Shown here: piece after piece, positions 47,733-59,900 of the stretch | Position numbering within the stretch: the stretch's first letter is position 1 | How the letters are laid out: every line of letters starts with the position of its first letter | Source of the DNA: Protopterus annectens | Taxonomy: Eukaryota > Chordata > Ceratodontiformes > Protopteridae | Reading direction: 5' to 3' | Assembly: GCF_019279795.1 (NCBI RefSeq) | Contig: NC_056735.1 | Location: forward strand, 1,938,290,955-1,938,354,954 | DNA: 64,000 nt | The notes under the pieces: model-generated | What the model was told of the DNA's origin: nothing | The model's input: only the letters and a program-made list of their open reading frames with translations | The model's database searches: none | Position numbers and translations under genes: made by a program

Positions 47733-47752
47733 AATCACGGCACCTTATAGAA

Positions 47753-48530
47753 CGCAGTTTAAAAATTATTTAAAAGTTACAATTACTTGTACTGGGTCTG
47801 TGAATACTATTAATAATACTGATACTAATATTACAGAAGAGAGTAAGGATTTTAAGACTTCTTCCATTACTGTTTTCACCCAAGATGGTTTTATATTGAA
47901 GGATATCTTAGATAAAAATTGGTTATCCTTAAGCATGACAAAAATGTTAGATCTCTTATAGCTCCACAACCTACTATAGTTTACAGAAAAGGTAGAAATC
48001 TAAAAAACATTTTTGAAACTAAGGATATCTACCTTAACAGTAAATTAGGTCACATGAGCAAATGTGGTATGTGTAACTTTTGTAAACATGTAAAAGTAGG
48101 TAATTATTTTTTTGTTAACATGGAAATTAGAATTTATCATAAATACAATTGTTGCTCCGAGAGGGTTATATATTGTGCCATGTGTACCATCTGTTCTGCT
48201 AACTATATTGGTAAAACAGATCACAAGCTAAAGAACTGTATATATGAGCACTTATATGATACAAAAAAATAAAAAGAACACAAATGCTTTAAGCAAACAC
48301 ATTATGGATAATGTGAATCACAACTTCTAATTTTTCATCAAACATAGTATTAACACAGATGTATGAGGTGGAGCTTGGTCACTATTGTTAGAAAAAAGAG
48401 AGCTTTAATGGCAGCTGTGGCTAAATGCAGGCAGCTAGCCAGGTTTGAATGAAAATATTTCCATCAGCTCTTTATTAAAATTAAAAGCCATTGAGAGGTA
48501 ACAAAAACTCTCTTTCAGGAATTAGATTTT
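47753..48530 (+). pseudogene. PLE copy L: linker and GIY-YIG endonuclease, broken
   Basis: The continuation of the copy interrupted at 43292: linker (FILKDILDKNWLSLS, 47536-47961 frame), then APQPTIVYRKGRNLKNIFE, the Cys cluster CGMCNFCKHVK and the GIY-YIG block VIYCAMCTICSANYIGKTDH (47919-48272). A frameshift in an A run near 48270 and later stops disrupt the end. It is near-identical in sequence to piece M at 35.8-36.4 kb. The ORF end equivalent (SSLLKLKAIER in M) lies near 48460-48500. Confidence 0.85.
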
Positions 48531-48537
48531 TGTAAAA

Positions 48538-48650
<113 letters not shown>

Positions 48651-49220
48651 GGAACCACTACTAAAATCCCAAAAACCCAAACTATCGATGCCCAAAATCC
48701 CGAGAACAAATACCCGAAACACTAAAATACTGAAATATCAAAACCGCGAAATTCAAACTACCAGAAACTACACTCAACATACACCACACACATACACATA
48801 CACACACCTTCCCCCAGAACACAAACACACAAACCTAAACTAGAGTCAAGCAGGGGTGCAAGCCCCCCTGCACCCCTCATATGGGGGGCTGCACCTCTCA
48901 CACCCCCGCTACATAAATATTCTAACTCCAAGGTTGCACTACATGCACAAACACACGAAACACCACCACACACCTACATTCCCCTTGCACATACACATCA
49001 CAGTCACAACGCACACACTAAACCCCTAACCAACACATTTAAACATAGATACTTACTTGACCTTCCACCATACCGCAACACCAGAAGCACGAATGTCAAA
49101 CTCCCAATGATGGGGATTTTGAAACACGCTTCTGTTCTTTCGGTAATTAGGGGTTTCGGCTATATAGTCTTGAAAGTTTGAAATTTGGTATTTCAACTTT
49201 TGAGATTATGTAGTGATCCC
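48651..49220. mobile_element. 570-bp MITE-like element in the PLE L 3' region
   Basis: The left end GGAACCACTACTAAAATC and the reverse complement of the right end GGGATCACTACATAATC form imperfect terminal inverted repeats. The interior is poor in G on the plus strand (ACACAC-, CCC-rich). Comparison with piece M, which lacks it, shows it interrupts the TA-rich part of the PLE 3' region. The flanks TATACACA and TATACATA may be an 8-bp target duplication but lie in low-complexity sequence. Confidence 0.7.
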
Positions 49221-49481
49221 ATATACATACATATAGATATATATTTTTACATATACATTTTTTACATATACATATTTTTTATGATATTACCTAATGTACT
49301 CTACACATATATTCTTTGCATTCATTCATATTTATTCAAGTTTTGTGTAAAAAAGGGGGTTTTATGCTAATTTTATATATGTTTGAATATTTATATTTAT
49401 TTCCTAATCTTCTTCTTCTTAATATGTTGTCATTTCCTGTTGGGGTTATATAAAAGGGAAACAGATTTTTTTATGTTTCAT

Positions 49482-49516
49482 CTGATGAAGTCTTGATTTC
49501 TTAGACGAAAGCGCTA
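49482..49516 (+). ncRNA. Hammerhead-like core, PLE L end
   Basis: CTGATGA (49482-49488), one A, stem GTCT/AGAC around TGATTTCTT, GAAA (49507-49510), GCGCTA (49511-49516). AGCGCT is self-complementary, so stem III would have to form between two RNA copies. Downstream GGATTAATAAATG resembles the sequences after the other PLE motifs. Confidence 0.65.
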
Positions 49517-49694
49517 ATCCTTGGCACTTTATGAATTGTTCATCTGTTGTCTCTTTGGATTAATAAATGTTCATTCTGGTTTACATTACTTGAGCCTGGA
49601 CTCATATTGTAAGTAAACGAGTGAGAGTGACAAATCCATCTTTTTCTAACTGGACTGTTTGTTATTTGGTTTAGTTTGTTGTTCAGTTCATTTT

Positions 49695-49710
49695 TTTAAG
49701 TATGTGATAA
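49695..49710. repeat. Target-site duplication, right copy, of the compound PLE
   Basis: TTTAAGTATGTGATAA, identical to 35380-35395. Confidence 0.85.
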
Positions 49711-50367
49711 GACCAAATATGAATATTGTCTGTCAGTTTATAATTATAACTGCTCACAGATTCAAAAACTTGAAAGGACACTGAAGTCTTAGAATAAACA
49801 GATGTCAAGAATCAAATGCCTTAGTTATGGGAAAAGATCAAAGCAGCTACATTTATTTCTTGTTATTTGATGATTGGATAGGTATGACCTGACAGTAATC
49901 TAAAAATGCTGAATAAATGATAGTATGGCATTTACTCTGGGTTTGGATTTGTATATAACATTCTTTTGAAACAAGGAACAATAGTGCATGTATAAATGTT
50001 CGAATTCCATGGTCCAATCTGATGACAAATTAATTTAATTGTAGATCAAGCAGAATATGGAATGCATTACCTCCAGTCATTAGAAGGGCTAATAATGGTT
50101 TGGGAACAGGGCATTCTCTGATACAGTAGTTGGTTACAAACTCTTAGAAGGTCTGAAATTAGGATTTTTTCTTTGATACTTCTACACCAAACATCAAAAT
50201 GTTAGAAAAAAATCTAATTATAAAGGCTTCTGTGTGTCACAACTGTGCCTTACTCTGCAAGTAACTTGTTGGGTTACTATTATACTCATCTGCATGTTTA
50301 ACCATAAAAAGTATTGATTCAAACTCAAGTAGCTGTACAGATATAGCTATAGATATAAACATATTTC

Positions 50368-50440
<73 letters not shown>

Positions 50441-51006
50441 ATATATATATATTTATAACAGTTTACATACTTCAACCATCAACTAATATAAAACCACACA
50501 ATGAAGTTGCAATAAATAGGACATTTAAAAATAAAATTAAATAGCAATTTTTGGCAAATGTAATTGATATAACCAACGTTTATAATTTTGATATAACATT
50601 ATGTTGAATTAGAATCCAGTATTGGTTGGGAGAAATATTAGGTTTCCCATTGTTCCTAAAGGCCTGCATTCATTTTTAAGGAAGGAGCCACTGGTGTCCT
50701 CATTGCAGACTTTCTTGAACAGCATGTCAAACAGCAGGAGAGACTTTTCAAAAAAGCACTTTCTGATGTAGGTATTACAAAGGAAATCTGGAAAGGATAG
50801 GTATACATTCAGTAGTGTTCCTTAGGGAGAAGTGAAATGTTTGACAAAGAGGTTTCTAGCTCTGAATGCAGAGGCTTAAAAGTGAATTAAGTCTGGAGTA
50901 GTGTTACCCATACTGGCAATAGAAGTGAGAGAGAGTTTCTTTATGAGTGGAGAGAAGTTGCAATGGGAGGTGAGTAGGAGGTGAAATGGCAAATGTTATA
51001 ATATAT

Positions 51007-51068
<62 letters not shown>

Positions 51069-51768
51069 TTCAGAGTTTAAAGCAACTACTGATTGCAGAA
51101 GCCATCAAGCCATCACAATGGGGAACACTTTAGATGTAGTTTTAATCAAGGATAGAAGTACAACAAATGGATCCAGAATTTCATAGCTTAAGCATTCTAT
51201 GTGTGATTTGAGATGTATCAATTATAGAATTAGTGGAACATATAGAAGATAAGATAGCTAATAAGAATTCTATCTAGTTCTTTATATAGCCATAAATAAG
51301 TAAAATGGAAAGGTGTCATGAAAAATAAAAATGGAAATGAAAGATGGGATATTTTTATAGTTGTAGAGTGGTGGAGCTCTTATAGGCAGAAGCATCCTCT
51401 TGACCAAATGGCACAACACAACAATCACTGAAAAAAAAACACTCAATCAACTTGATGATGCTACACCATTCATAAATGAACTAAAAATCCCAAGACTAAA
51501 TCACATCAGGAAATTTAAATCTAAGAGCACTAAATTAAAGTAATTTTGTGTTGTTTAAGTTCTGCCTTCCTTCCATGCTGACGACTGAGCCAGCATCAGC
51601 TACCAACTGTTATCATCCCCCACCTGAGTCTTCTAGCACCTGTGTTGCTAATCAAATACAGGTCACCTGGGACACAGTCTGGACTTTGTCTATCTGCAGC
51701 ATGGGGCTGATATGTGAAAAATAATTTGCAACCCTTTTCCTATCATCATATAAAGCTATTCAAAGAAG

Positions 51769-51861
<93 letters not shown>

Positions 51862-54800
51862 CCCACAATGTTTAACAGAGCAATCAAGGTACCACATGCA
51901 AAGCTAAATAGCTTTACAGTATGAAATAGCCAAATCTCTAACAATAGTATGCTAACAAATTATATGCTGTATGGTTTTATGCAACAGAAACTTTGCATTT
52001 AATACATATAACATTTTAACTGTGATGGGATGATAAAACAGGGCTACCATCTATTTTCATATAGTTATAGTAAAATAATTCTGACCTGTGCAACACTTCA
52101 GCCACAACAATATCCTAGTAAGACATGCCACATTACAAGCAAATAAAATAATATGAATTATTCACAAATAGATCTAGTGTGGCTTATCTGGTCTGTCTAA
52201 TGGTTTTTTAAAGTTGAATTGAATAACTTCATGGCCCCATCCAAAGGGATGACTTCCTCAAAAATAATTGTAGCAAAAAAGAAAAAAAATCTTATTTTGA
52301 TTATAACACATACCCTTTAAAACTGCTACATGCCAAGCATTTCACATGTTGCACAGTATGAAATGTGAAAAAAATAAATAGAAAAATAACAGCAATATAT
52401 AAAATCTAATATTACTCTGAACTTCTGATTTTTGGCAAGAAAGAATCCTTCTTTATGTTCCTGGTTAGGTCAGATGCATATATTTATAATATTGGGTATT
52501 CAGAGGTGATACATAGAGTTTAAATGCCACTTGTCTATTATATTGAATTTGAACCATAAACAGTAAGTAGACATTAGAAGGAAGCTGTTCTGTTTGATAA
52601 TGTTAAGATTCTTCATCATGTTGTCTGTTATAGTCTCCTTTCTGGCAGACAGCATCTGATCAGTATATATATAAAATAAGTATTGTAACCAAAGAGGCAC
52701 ATTCAGTTCACTTGCAAAAATAAATATTGTATTTGCCTGGGACATAACTGAGCACAGCCATTGTGATAGTTTTCTTGCTCAGTTTACAAACTATAAATGC
52801 AATAATTTATTTATTTATTTTTGTCAAACCTGACAAAGCTCAGGGTAAGGACTAATGTATTGTGGTCAAACAGGAAAAAAAAAGCACAGTCACTACTGTA
52901 TTATAAAAAGCTAATAAGCACTCCCACCCTGAGTTTATTTAGAACAAAAAGACTGTGGCTTTAGGACATAGTAAAAGGACTAGGAAATGCATCCTTTAGT
53001 CTTTTTCAAAACACTTTTGAAAAGTGAGTACTACTTTTATATTAATGTTAAAAGAATCTCTTACACCTACCTTATTACTTCCGAAGAGAATTCTAATTAT
53101 ACTAAATTATGTCCTACCTGATGAAAACATCTCATGGTAAATAATGATTTTACTAAAATTAGATGTCAAAGATTTCAGTAATTAAAACAAGTAAAAACTT
53201 ATCATTCAAGAGATAATGGTTTATTGGATTCAGATCAACAAACAACACGCATAAAATATGTTTTTTTTACATACAGCACCTTACAAATGCAATCTATAAA
53301 TCATGTTTGAGATCCAAGACAAGTCTCATCAGATGCATTACTTCAGGATGTTATCATGCCTGATCCTATTCGAGAATTGGTTAAGAATGCTTTTCAGCTC
53401 CAAAACGTGGTCCAAAGCTAGTAGTGCACAATGCTTGCATTGCTCATCAGAGTCAGCTAGATACTCAGTATATCATTTTTTTTTTTCAAATATCAGTTGC
53501 AGATCCTTTAGTACTGGAAATTCAAATGCAAATTATCATGTGAATGTTTACGGCATGTTAAGAGTTTCAAAACATTGTTCTTAATTTGATTATGCAATGG
53601 AAGTCAAAATAGTCCTTGGCTTTCTAAAAACAAGTATTACCTGAACATCACACTTCCTAAAACATTGTAATATATTTGTTTGTCTGTATTAATAATAATC
53701 TGATTATTCAGAATCTATATATTATTGTATATTATTGATTTTTTGAGAATTTATAAGAGTTATTGGACAGACAGAATTAAAAACAACTGAATACATAGGT
53801 GTCTTACTCTGTGAATTGGCACATTATGCATGTTCCTGGGGATTCAATACAGCCTTCGCAGTGGTTTTATACCATGTTCGCATTACTGTGTGATGCGCAC
53901 ATGGCCAGGGGGACATTTGAATTCAGTAAGTGCCATGTACAGATGCGCATCTCCATGGAAAAAAAAGTTAATCAGTGTGGCATGCTAATTGTTGCATAAA
54001 TAGCTGAACAGCATGCTAATCAACTGGTGGAGCAATTTCCGCAAGGTAAAAAGCAACCGTGTAGACTCAATGCTGGTGTTCTGTCTGCATTCCAAAACCT
54101 TGTGGAATACAGCTAAAGAAAGAAGTCTACATGGATAGAATAACATGTAAAATGTGTGGCATTTGTACAGAACTGACCCTAATATGTGACAGCAGGCTGG
54201 ATGTAACAAAATGAGAGTACCAAAAGCAGCATAAATCATTATTCTCTGTGCCAGAGCAGAAATGCAGCTTTGCTCCCCCACCCCCAAATGAATAATACAC
54301 ATTGCAGACAATGACAGAGCCATTAATAATGGGGGAAAGGGCCATAAAATAGGGGCAGTTTTTAAATATTGCTCTTACAAACTTAGAAAGCTGATAGAAT
54401 AACAGATGTTGTGTTAGTATTCATTTTCTGAAGAGTATGAAATCTGAATTCTGACTTCAGCCTTTAATGACTTGTTTTACCAGAAAATTCACAGTATTAT
54501 GAAACATGGACCAAAAATATGAAACAAACATCTGGACATTCTGTGAAAATCTGTACAGTTGAGAGGCATGATGCAGACAGCTAAAGGTAAAAGTGTATGG
54601 TAATCAACATAAAACATAAAAACATTAAACAGACTATTCATGGCTACATGTCAGCATATGCAATATGTAGCTGATGAAATGCAGGTATAGCCATCTAAAA
54701 AGTGCTACTGCTCTGTGCAGATTTATCCCAAAGTACTATCCTCCCTTCTGTGTTCAACATTTGCCCCCCCCCCTTCTGTTTCTCTAGCTACAGAATTGCC

Positions 54801-54934
54801 TACATTGTAGATTCAGGGCTGTCAGCATGGTGAAGATGCACATGAGGTCTGAACTTATTAGAATTACTGAATCCCAAAAAACTGGATACTTGTAGGGATG
54901 TAAACATAGTCCAGACACTCCCTCAGTGTAGAAT

Positions 54935-54937
<3 letters not shown>
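49711..54937. other. About 5.2 kb without recognised genes; three microsatellites
   Basis: (CA)n at about 50368-50436, (TA)n at about 51011-51065 and (TA)n at about 51778-51860. A stretch at 50040-50180 can be read as a decayed LINE ORF2 end (RIWNALPPVI), which is too weak to call. Remaining frames are short (up to 112 codons at 53985-54323, minus) and lack features. No splice-bounded exon could be identified by eye. Confidence 0.5.
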
Positions 54938-55023
<86 letters not shown>

Positions 55024-55029
55024 ATGTGT

Positions 55030-55106
<77 letters not shown>
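54938..55106. repeat. (TG)n microsatellite
   Basis: About 170 bp of TG with a few CA/CG interruptions near 55022-55040. It ends at the putative LTR start. Confidence 0.97.
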
Positions 55107-55110
<4 letters not shown>

Positions 55111-55353
55111 GTACCTTTAAGAAGCATTTCAAGGACAGCATGTGCATATAAATAGCAAGCATGTGCTAGTTTCAGTGCCGTTTTGAGAGCGCAGCCAGAG
55201 AGTGAGCATGTGTAAGTGCAACGGCTAGTTTGTTTATAAGTTTATCTAAGTTAACATTACTAAGCCTCAATCCTGATGTGTTTGTACATAATAAAGCCAC
55301 TTGAAAAGAACCCATGAATGCTTGTCTGTTTTATCCTGACTGGACGATCGACA
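55107..55353 (+). repeat. Putative 5' LTR of a gypsy-like element
   Basis: Starts TGTTGTACC and ends in ACA just before TGTTGTCAGAAATGGGA, which resembles a primer-binding site. A TATA box (TATAAATA, 55147-55154) and a polyadenylation signal (AATAAA, 55290-55295) are spaced as in a short LTR. No matching 3' LTR was seen in the window, so the left boundary is inferred and may lie inside the TG tract. Confidence 0.6.
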
Positions 55354-55975
55354 TGTTGTCAGAAATGGGATTCCAGAGACAGCTTTTCAGAGTTACAAGA
55401 TCCAAAGTTAACAGTGAAGGTAAACTAAGAGAACCGAGTACAAAACAGTGACAGAAATGAACTAAAGGTAATGAAAACTTGCACGAACAATTTATTTACT
55501 AAAAAGATAAAACAGAGCATTACAAGGGCACAAAATGCATTATTAAACAAGCGAAAGGCACAAAGAGTTTGTTAATTAAACGAGATGTTTAAAATTAAGA
55601 TATTCTATAAAACGATTAGCAGAAAAGCACATAAGGGGTTTGGAATTACCTGGGAAATGCAAAACAAGCATATTTAAAGCAAAACGAGTATGTTTCGAGT
55701 AAAACAACACAATAAAAGTATAATTGGCACAAAAAAATGAAACAAGCAAAATAAATATAATTAAGGGCAAAAAGGGCACATTAAGCATAAGTAAAACAAG
55801 ACAACTGCATGTTTTTGTCAAAGTATTATGTTTTGGTATAAACTACTGTTTTGCATTGATTGAAGCTATTAAGGGCATAACTAAAGTTATTCAAAGTATC
55901 TTGAAGTGTGTAAAACTGCTTACAGTGCGTGCTTACTACTGTGCATTTATTCCAAAGAGTTTATTGTATGTAAGG

Positions 55976-56325
55976 TGCGACTATCTCAAAATGTGAAGTC
56001 AAAATACAGCCATTTCAAAATGTTTCTTGTGCTGGGTGTGTCTATTCACAGTGTGCCACCATTACAGAGTGTTTCTTGCATTGTACAGAGTTATTTACCC
56101 AAATACAGCCATTTTGGGAAAGTTTCAGTGTGCTGTGTACTGTTTATTCGCAAAGTGCAATTACTTTGAAATGTTTTTTACTCTGAGCTTATTCTGTCCA
56201 GTTTATTCACACAGTGCAGTTATTCTGAAATGTTTCTTACACTGATGAGGTGATTTCTTACAGTACAGTAAATTCAAGAGTATTATTGTGCCCAGGAGAC
56301 TTATTTTGCAAAATTCAGTAATTCA
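55976..56325 (+). repeat. Degenerate about-50-bp tandem repeats in the gypsy-like leader
   Basis: Related segments (a CAGCCATTTCAAAATGTTTC-like core followed by TATTCACA-GTG) recur near 55976, 56006, 56054, 56105, 56156, 56215 and 56267. Spacing is 48-59 bp after the first. Chance frames over it have no meaning. Confidence 0.7.
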
Positions 56326-56449
56326 GAGGCTTGTTGTGCTATTACACATAGTCACAAATACTGGCATAAATTTCTGGAATATGCATATGTATGTGTGTTC
56401 GTTCATACTTGTAAAAGCCTTCACTGGTATATATTAGTACAGTAGATGG

Positions 56450-57393
56450 ATTTAGAAAAACAGGACCACTTGCATTTGATCAGAATATTGCAGAAAATTG
56501 GAGAATATTTGAGCAAGAGTACGATATTTTTATACAAGCAGCTTATTCTGATAAAGATGCATGCCATGCGGCAGTGCATTGTTTGCTAAACCTAGCTGGG
56601 CCAGAGTTCATTAAAAGAGAACCTTCATTTGTGTATGCACCAGCAGTTTATGAGGGACAGGGTGAAACCCATCATACTGTTGTACAGTCTAAATCAAGGG
56701 AAGACCCCGAGTGTTTGAAATGCAAATTCAGGCTAATGTGTAACCCCCAGACAATTTTGCATTAGAGTGGCAATTGATTTACACAAGAGATCAAAAGCAA
56801 GGGGAAACATTTGCAGCTTGTATTACTGATCTGAGAAAAAAAGCTAAAACATGTAGATTTGGTGATTTAAAAGATGAGTTAATAAAGGACAAGTTTGTTT
56901 GTGGTGTTAATAATGCTGCAGTGAGAAAGATTTTGCTTTATGACAGTGATTTAATGCTGAGCAAAGCTATTGAGATTTGTCAGATCCATGAAGTTACAGA
57001 AAGGCACACAAGTATGCTTGCAAGTGATAAGACCATGGTTTCAGCAGGTTCCAGAGCAAATGAAGACAACATGAAACACATGGCTAGCAGAAGCAGGCCT
57101 AAGCACATGGCACCTGCCACCCCTGCAAACTCCCCAGGTAAAACCTGCAGTTTTCCAGCAAGTTCTCAAAGAAGGACATGCTCAGTGCAGTACAAAGGGT
57201 GAGTCTGCAAAACCCAAATCAAGCTTTTTTGTTAACTATTGCAATTGTAGTGGCAATCATGAGTCTAAAAAAGAAAAAATGCTTAGTATATCATCAGCTA
57301 TGCCACAAGTGTAGAAAATGGAACCATCTTCAAAAGTTTTGCAAGTCAAGTAAACCTTATACAGTTATAAAGAAGGGTCACTCAAAAAAGTAA
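56450..57393 (+). pseudogene. Gypsy-like gag with zinc knuckle, frameshifted
   Basis: A capsid-like beginning (FDQNIAENWRIFEQEYDIF) in the first frame shifts near 56740 to the frame 56774-57202 (FGDLKDELIKDKFVCGV) and again near 57190 to 57178-57393. The last holds a CCHC-type knuckle (CHKCRKWNHLQKFC, near 57300) in which the spacing is kept. Gag proteins of this family assemble the particle that packages the element RNA. At least two frameshifts make it inactive. Confidence 0.75.
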
Positions 57394-57830
57394 GTTGATC
57401 ATATAGAGAGTTGCAACTCTACCTTCTACATAGATGGTGTATCAGTAATTGGTGAGAAGGTTGATGCAGTAAATTTATTGGCAAAGAGCAAAGTGTTTTG
57501 TATTGTCCAGATCAATGGTAAATCCCCTGAGCTCAATGTAGACACTCGTTCAAAGTGTAATGTTATGTCAGCAGACACATTTGCTAAGGTGAGAGCTGGT
57601 GAGCAACTTAATGTGGCCAGTTGTGCAAAACTTGTTGCTTATGGAGGTGAAGAGATTCAAAGCAAAGGCTCGGTATTGCTTTCATGTTATTTGGCTAGGA
57701 ACTGCTACAGCTTATTGTTATATGTAGTCCAAAGACCTGTGCTGTCATTATTGGGTCTCAGAGACCATTTGAGAATAAATTTGCTTTCCTTTACTAAAGA
57801 AGTTCATCATATAAACATATCCTAGTTCCA
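57394..57830 (+). pseudogene. Gypsy-like aspartic protease region, inactive
   Basis: The frame 57478-57825 (115 codons) contains the protease active-site region, where the usual DTG reads DTR, so a catalytic-loop glycine is lost. It includes the following LLGLRDHL-type block. A stop at 57391 separates it from the gag frame, though the frame is otherwise the same. Confidence 0.7.
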
Positions 57831-58289
57831 ATTTTACTGAAGCTGTTTTCTCAGAGTATGCTGATGTTTTTGATGGCACGTTAGGAAAACTTCCAGCTGT
57901 GTAAGAGGTCTTCCCCATTTGGATAGACACATTGATTCGGAAAGAGAATTTAACTGAGAGGAAGGTTTAGTTCTTCTCCAAAAATCTTTCACTGGTACAG
58001 ACCATCAACAATAATTCTTCTAAGTCCAGGTGGGTACACTTTCTGAGCAGCTGCTGGTTCTGTTATGTTTACAGATTACATTGTGCTTTTCAAGCCACTG
58101 TGTGCCCAGTAAAGATAATGTCATAGTAGACAGCTTTTCCCATTACCAGGTTTCATGATTTTGACATCTGGCTCCAAATTTGGCTCCCCTCGGGACACCC
58201 ATTCCTCCAAAAGATTGGCTCCTTGATGAAGATTAATTACGACAATGCTGTCCAGGTCTTTGGGCTTTGAACATGATGATGGCTTATTC

Positions 58290-59260
58290 CTCCTCCTATT
58301 TGCATATATTTCAACTTTTTTATAGCAAATTAACTCAACCACTCAGACATTTGGATTTTCCTTTATTTCTGCAGTACATATGTCATAGATGTTCATTGAG
58401 TAATGCTCCTAGAACAATTCGGGTCCACCTATCAGCTTTGGGTGGTTCCTAGGTATCCATGATTTTTTCTGTTTGTTGGATCACAGGTACAGTTCTGAAG
58501 GGTTGAAAAGTCTTTATTGACTTAGTTAAGTATTCCAGGAAACACATTAGCAGCCACCTCCACAGGTTTATTATTAAGGGACTGTATGATTTTTTACTCA
58601 TTTGTGCTCTGGGCCACCTTATTTACCTGAATGTACACCAACACTTTTGGGACAAGTGAGGTACTTGATTCCTTGTATGGGGAGAACAATTTTATGGATA
58701 AAAACCTAGTTTTACTATGGTTAAGGAAATCTTAAATGGTTCAGGCCAGGAAAGAAGAGGACTTTCTGATAAAATCCCTTTACTTGATGGGATGAAAGTG
58801 CTTAGTGTAATGTTACCCTGTTTGGAATAAAATAATTTTTAATTTGTGAACTTGCTCAAAGGTTTAGTTTTATTTTACAGCCATTCTTTAGAACATAGAG
58901 CATATTAGCTCACACATCACCTTGATAGTTTCACAGGATTTTCCTTGTTGTAAGTTTGTTAATTTTTTTTCTTAAAGAACAGAAATCCATCTGGTCAAAT
59001 GCAGGTCTACTGTCATCTGTCATGTCCATTGGCTTATCTCTCTGTGCAGGTTAACATGCAACATTCCTCCTTTCACCCCTATTTTCAGGTGTGAGGCTGT
59101 CTACCCTATTTCTGTTGCAGAAGTCAATTTTACCTTGAAGAAGGTCCTTACATGCCTAGACATTTACTCCCAGGGCTACTCCTCTCAATCTTTTCACAAA
59201 GGGTGGACATCTGCCCTAGCACAGGAGAGGCATTAAACCAAGGTTCTAAAGAAGAGAGGG
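58290..59260 (+). pseudogene. Ngaro-like tyrosine recombinase, degraded
   Basis: The N-terminal core-binding part (FLQYICHRCSLSNAPRTIRV, near 58350-58430) is followed by the MVKEILNGSGQERRG ... IPLLDGMKVL block (about 58716-58800). A candidate HxxR region (YSSQSFHKGWTSA, near 59180-59215) has lost the His and Arg, reading Q and H. The reading frame is not continuous. In an active element this enzyme would integrate a circular DNA copy without target duplication. Confidence 0.6.
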
Positions 59261-59479
59261 AGGTGGCTATCTGATACCTATCTTTCTTACATTATGCAAT
59301 AACATTGTTATTTACTTTTTAGGGGAGAAGGTGATTTGGATTCTGAGCCATTTTTTTTTCCCAAAGAGTGGTTTGGAAAGCATCCACTCAACCTTCCGGA
59401 TGCATGGGGTTTTTAGATCTGGTCCTCTGGGAATCCTCCTATTTTAGCCTTCCAGATCCATCTTTGTTCAACTTATGGG

Positions 59480-59900
59480 ACATCTGGCACCAGTTATCTC
59501 TGAATTCAGCTTTTCTGTGTGTTTTGGTCATACAAGTAGGCAGCTATGTAGTCACTGTGGTTCCAAAGGTAATTTTAACTGCCAAAATTCTCATTGACCT
59601 GCACAGATTATGCTCCCTTGATGTGGATATGGAGATTTTTTTGGTCCACTATCCTTTCACATTTACACTAGTGATGTGCCATTAGAATCTGAGCTGTGAA
59701 GAAGTCCAGGTACTTCATCGACCATCGTGTGGCTAGGTCAGCAAAAAGTATTGGTTATAGTGTTAATTAGCAAAATGATTTAGCAAGAGTAAACAAAGAC
59801 TTTTTTGATACCGATGCCATCCACTTGAATGAACTGGGCTTTGACTTGTTTCACTCATTGTTGACCTTTTCAGTTGATAATTGTTTTAGTGTAGTGTGGT
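59480..59900 (+). pseudogene. Ngaro-type SGNH hydrolase domain, degraded
   Basis: The block LVIQVGS (59368-59685 frame, corresponding to the GxND region, with Asn lost) and a later frame with ARVNKDFFDTDAIHLNELGF (about 59783-59845) keep the Asp-x-x-His pair of SGNH hydrolases. The GDS serine block was not found. An in-frame stop lies near 59767. Confidence 0.6.

Larger units (their letters stand above)
43292..47752 (-). mobile_element. Penelope-like element K with two intact ORFs
   Basis: Inserted in PLE L on the opposite strand. From its 5' side: about 20 bp leader, ORF1 (47732-46377), ORF2 (46407-44050, overlapping ORF1 by 31 bp in another frame), about 750 bp 3' region, and a hammerhead-like motif at 43378-43344. 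No second terminal repeat lies upstream of ORF1, so the copy may be 5' truncated just before ORF1. No clear target duplication was found at 43292/47752. Confidence 0.85.
55107..57905 (+). mobile_element. Ty3/gypsy-like LTR retrotransposon, 5' part
   Basis: Putative LTR, about 1.1 kb leader, gag, nucleocapsid-type zinc knuckle, protease, then the start of the protease-RT linker (EYADVFDG ... GKLPA, about 57855-57900). RT, RNase H, integrase and the 3' LTR are missing; Ngaro-like sequence follows. An old, truncated copy. Confidence 0.75.

Noticed and set aside
50040..50180. LINE ORF2 C-terminus (RIWNALPPVI)
   Set aside because: Only one short motif, no supporting flanking homology; mentioned within the unexplained stretch but not called.
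53985..54323. 112-codon minus-strand frame
   Set aside because: No domain, no conserved motif and no supporting gene structure nearby.
54938..55155. Long frames over TG/CA and TA tracts (also at 9.2-9.5, 27.3-27.7, 48.5-48.7 and 60.4-60.6 kb)
   Set aside because: Microsatellite translations (Cys-Val, His-Thr and Tyr-Ile repeats) with no stops by composition, not genes.
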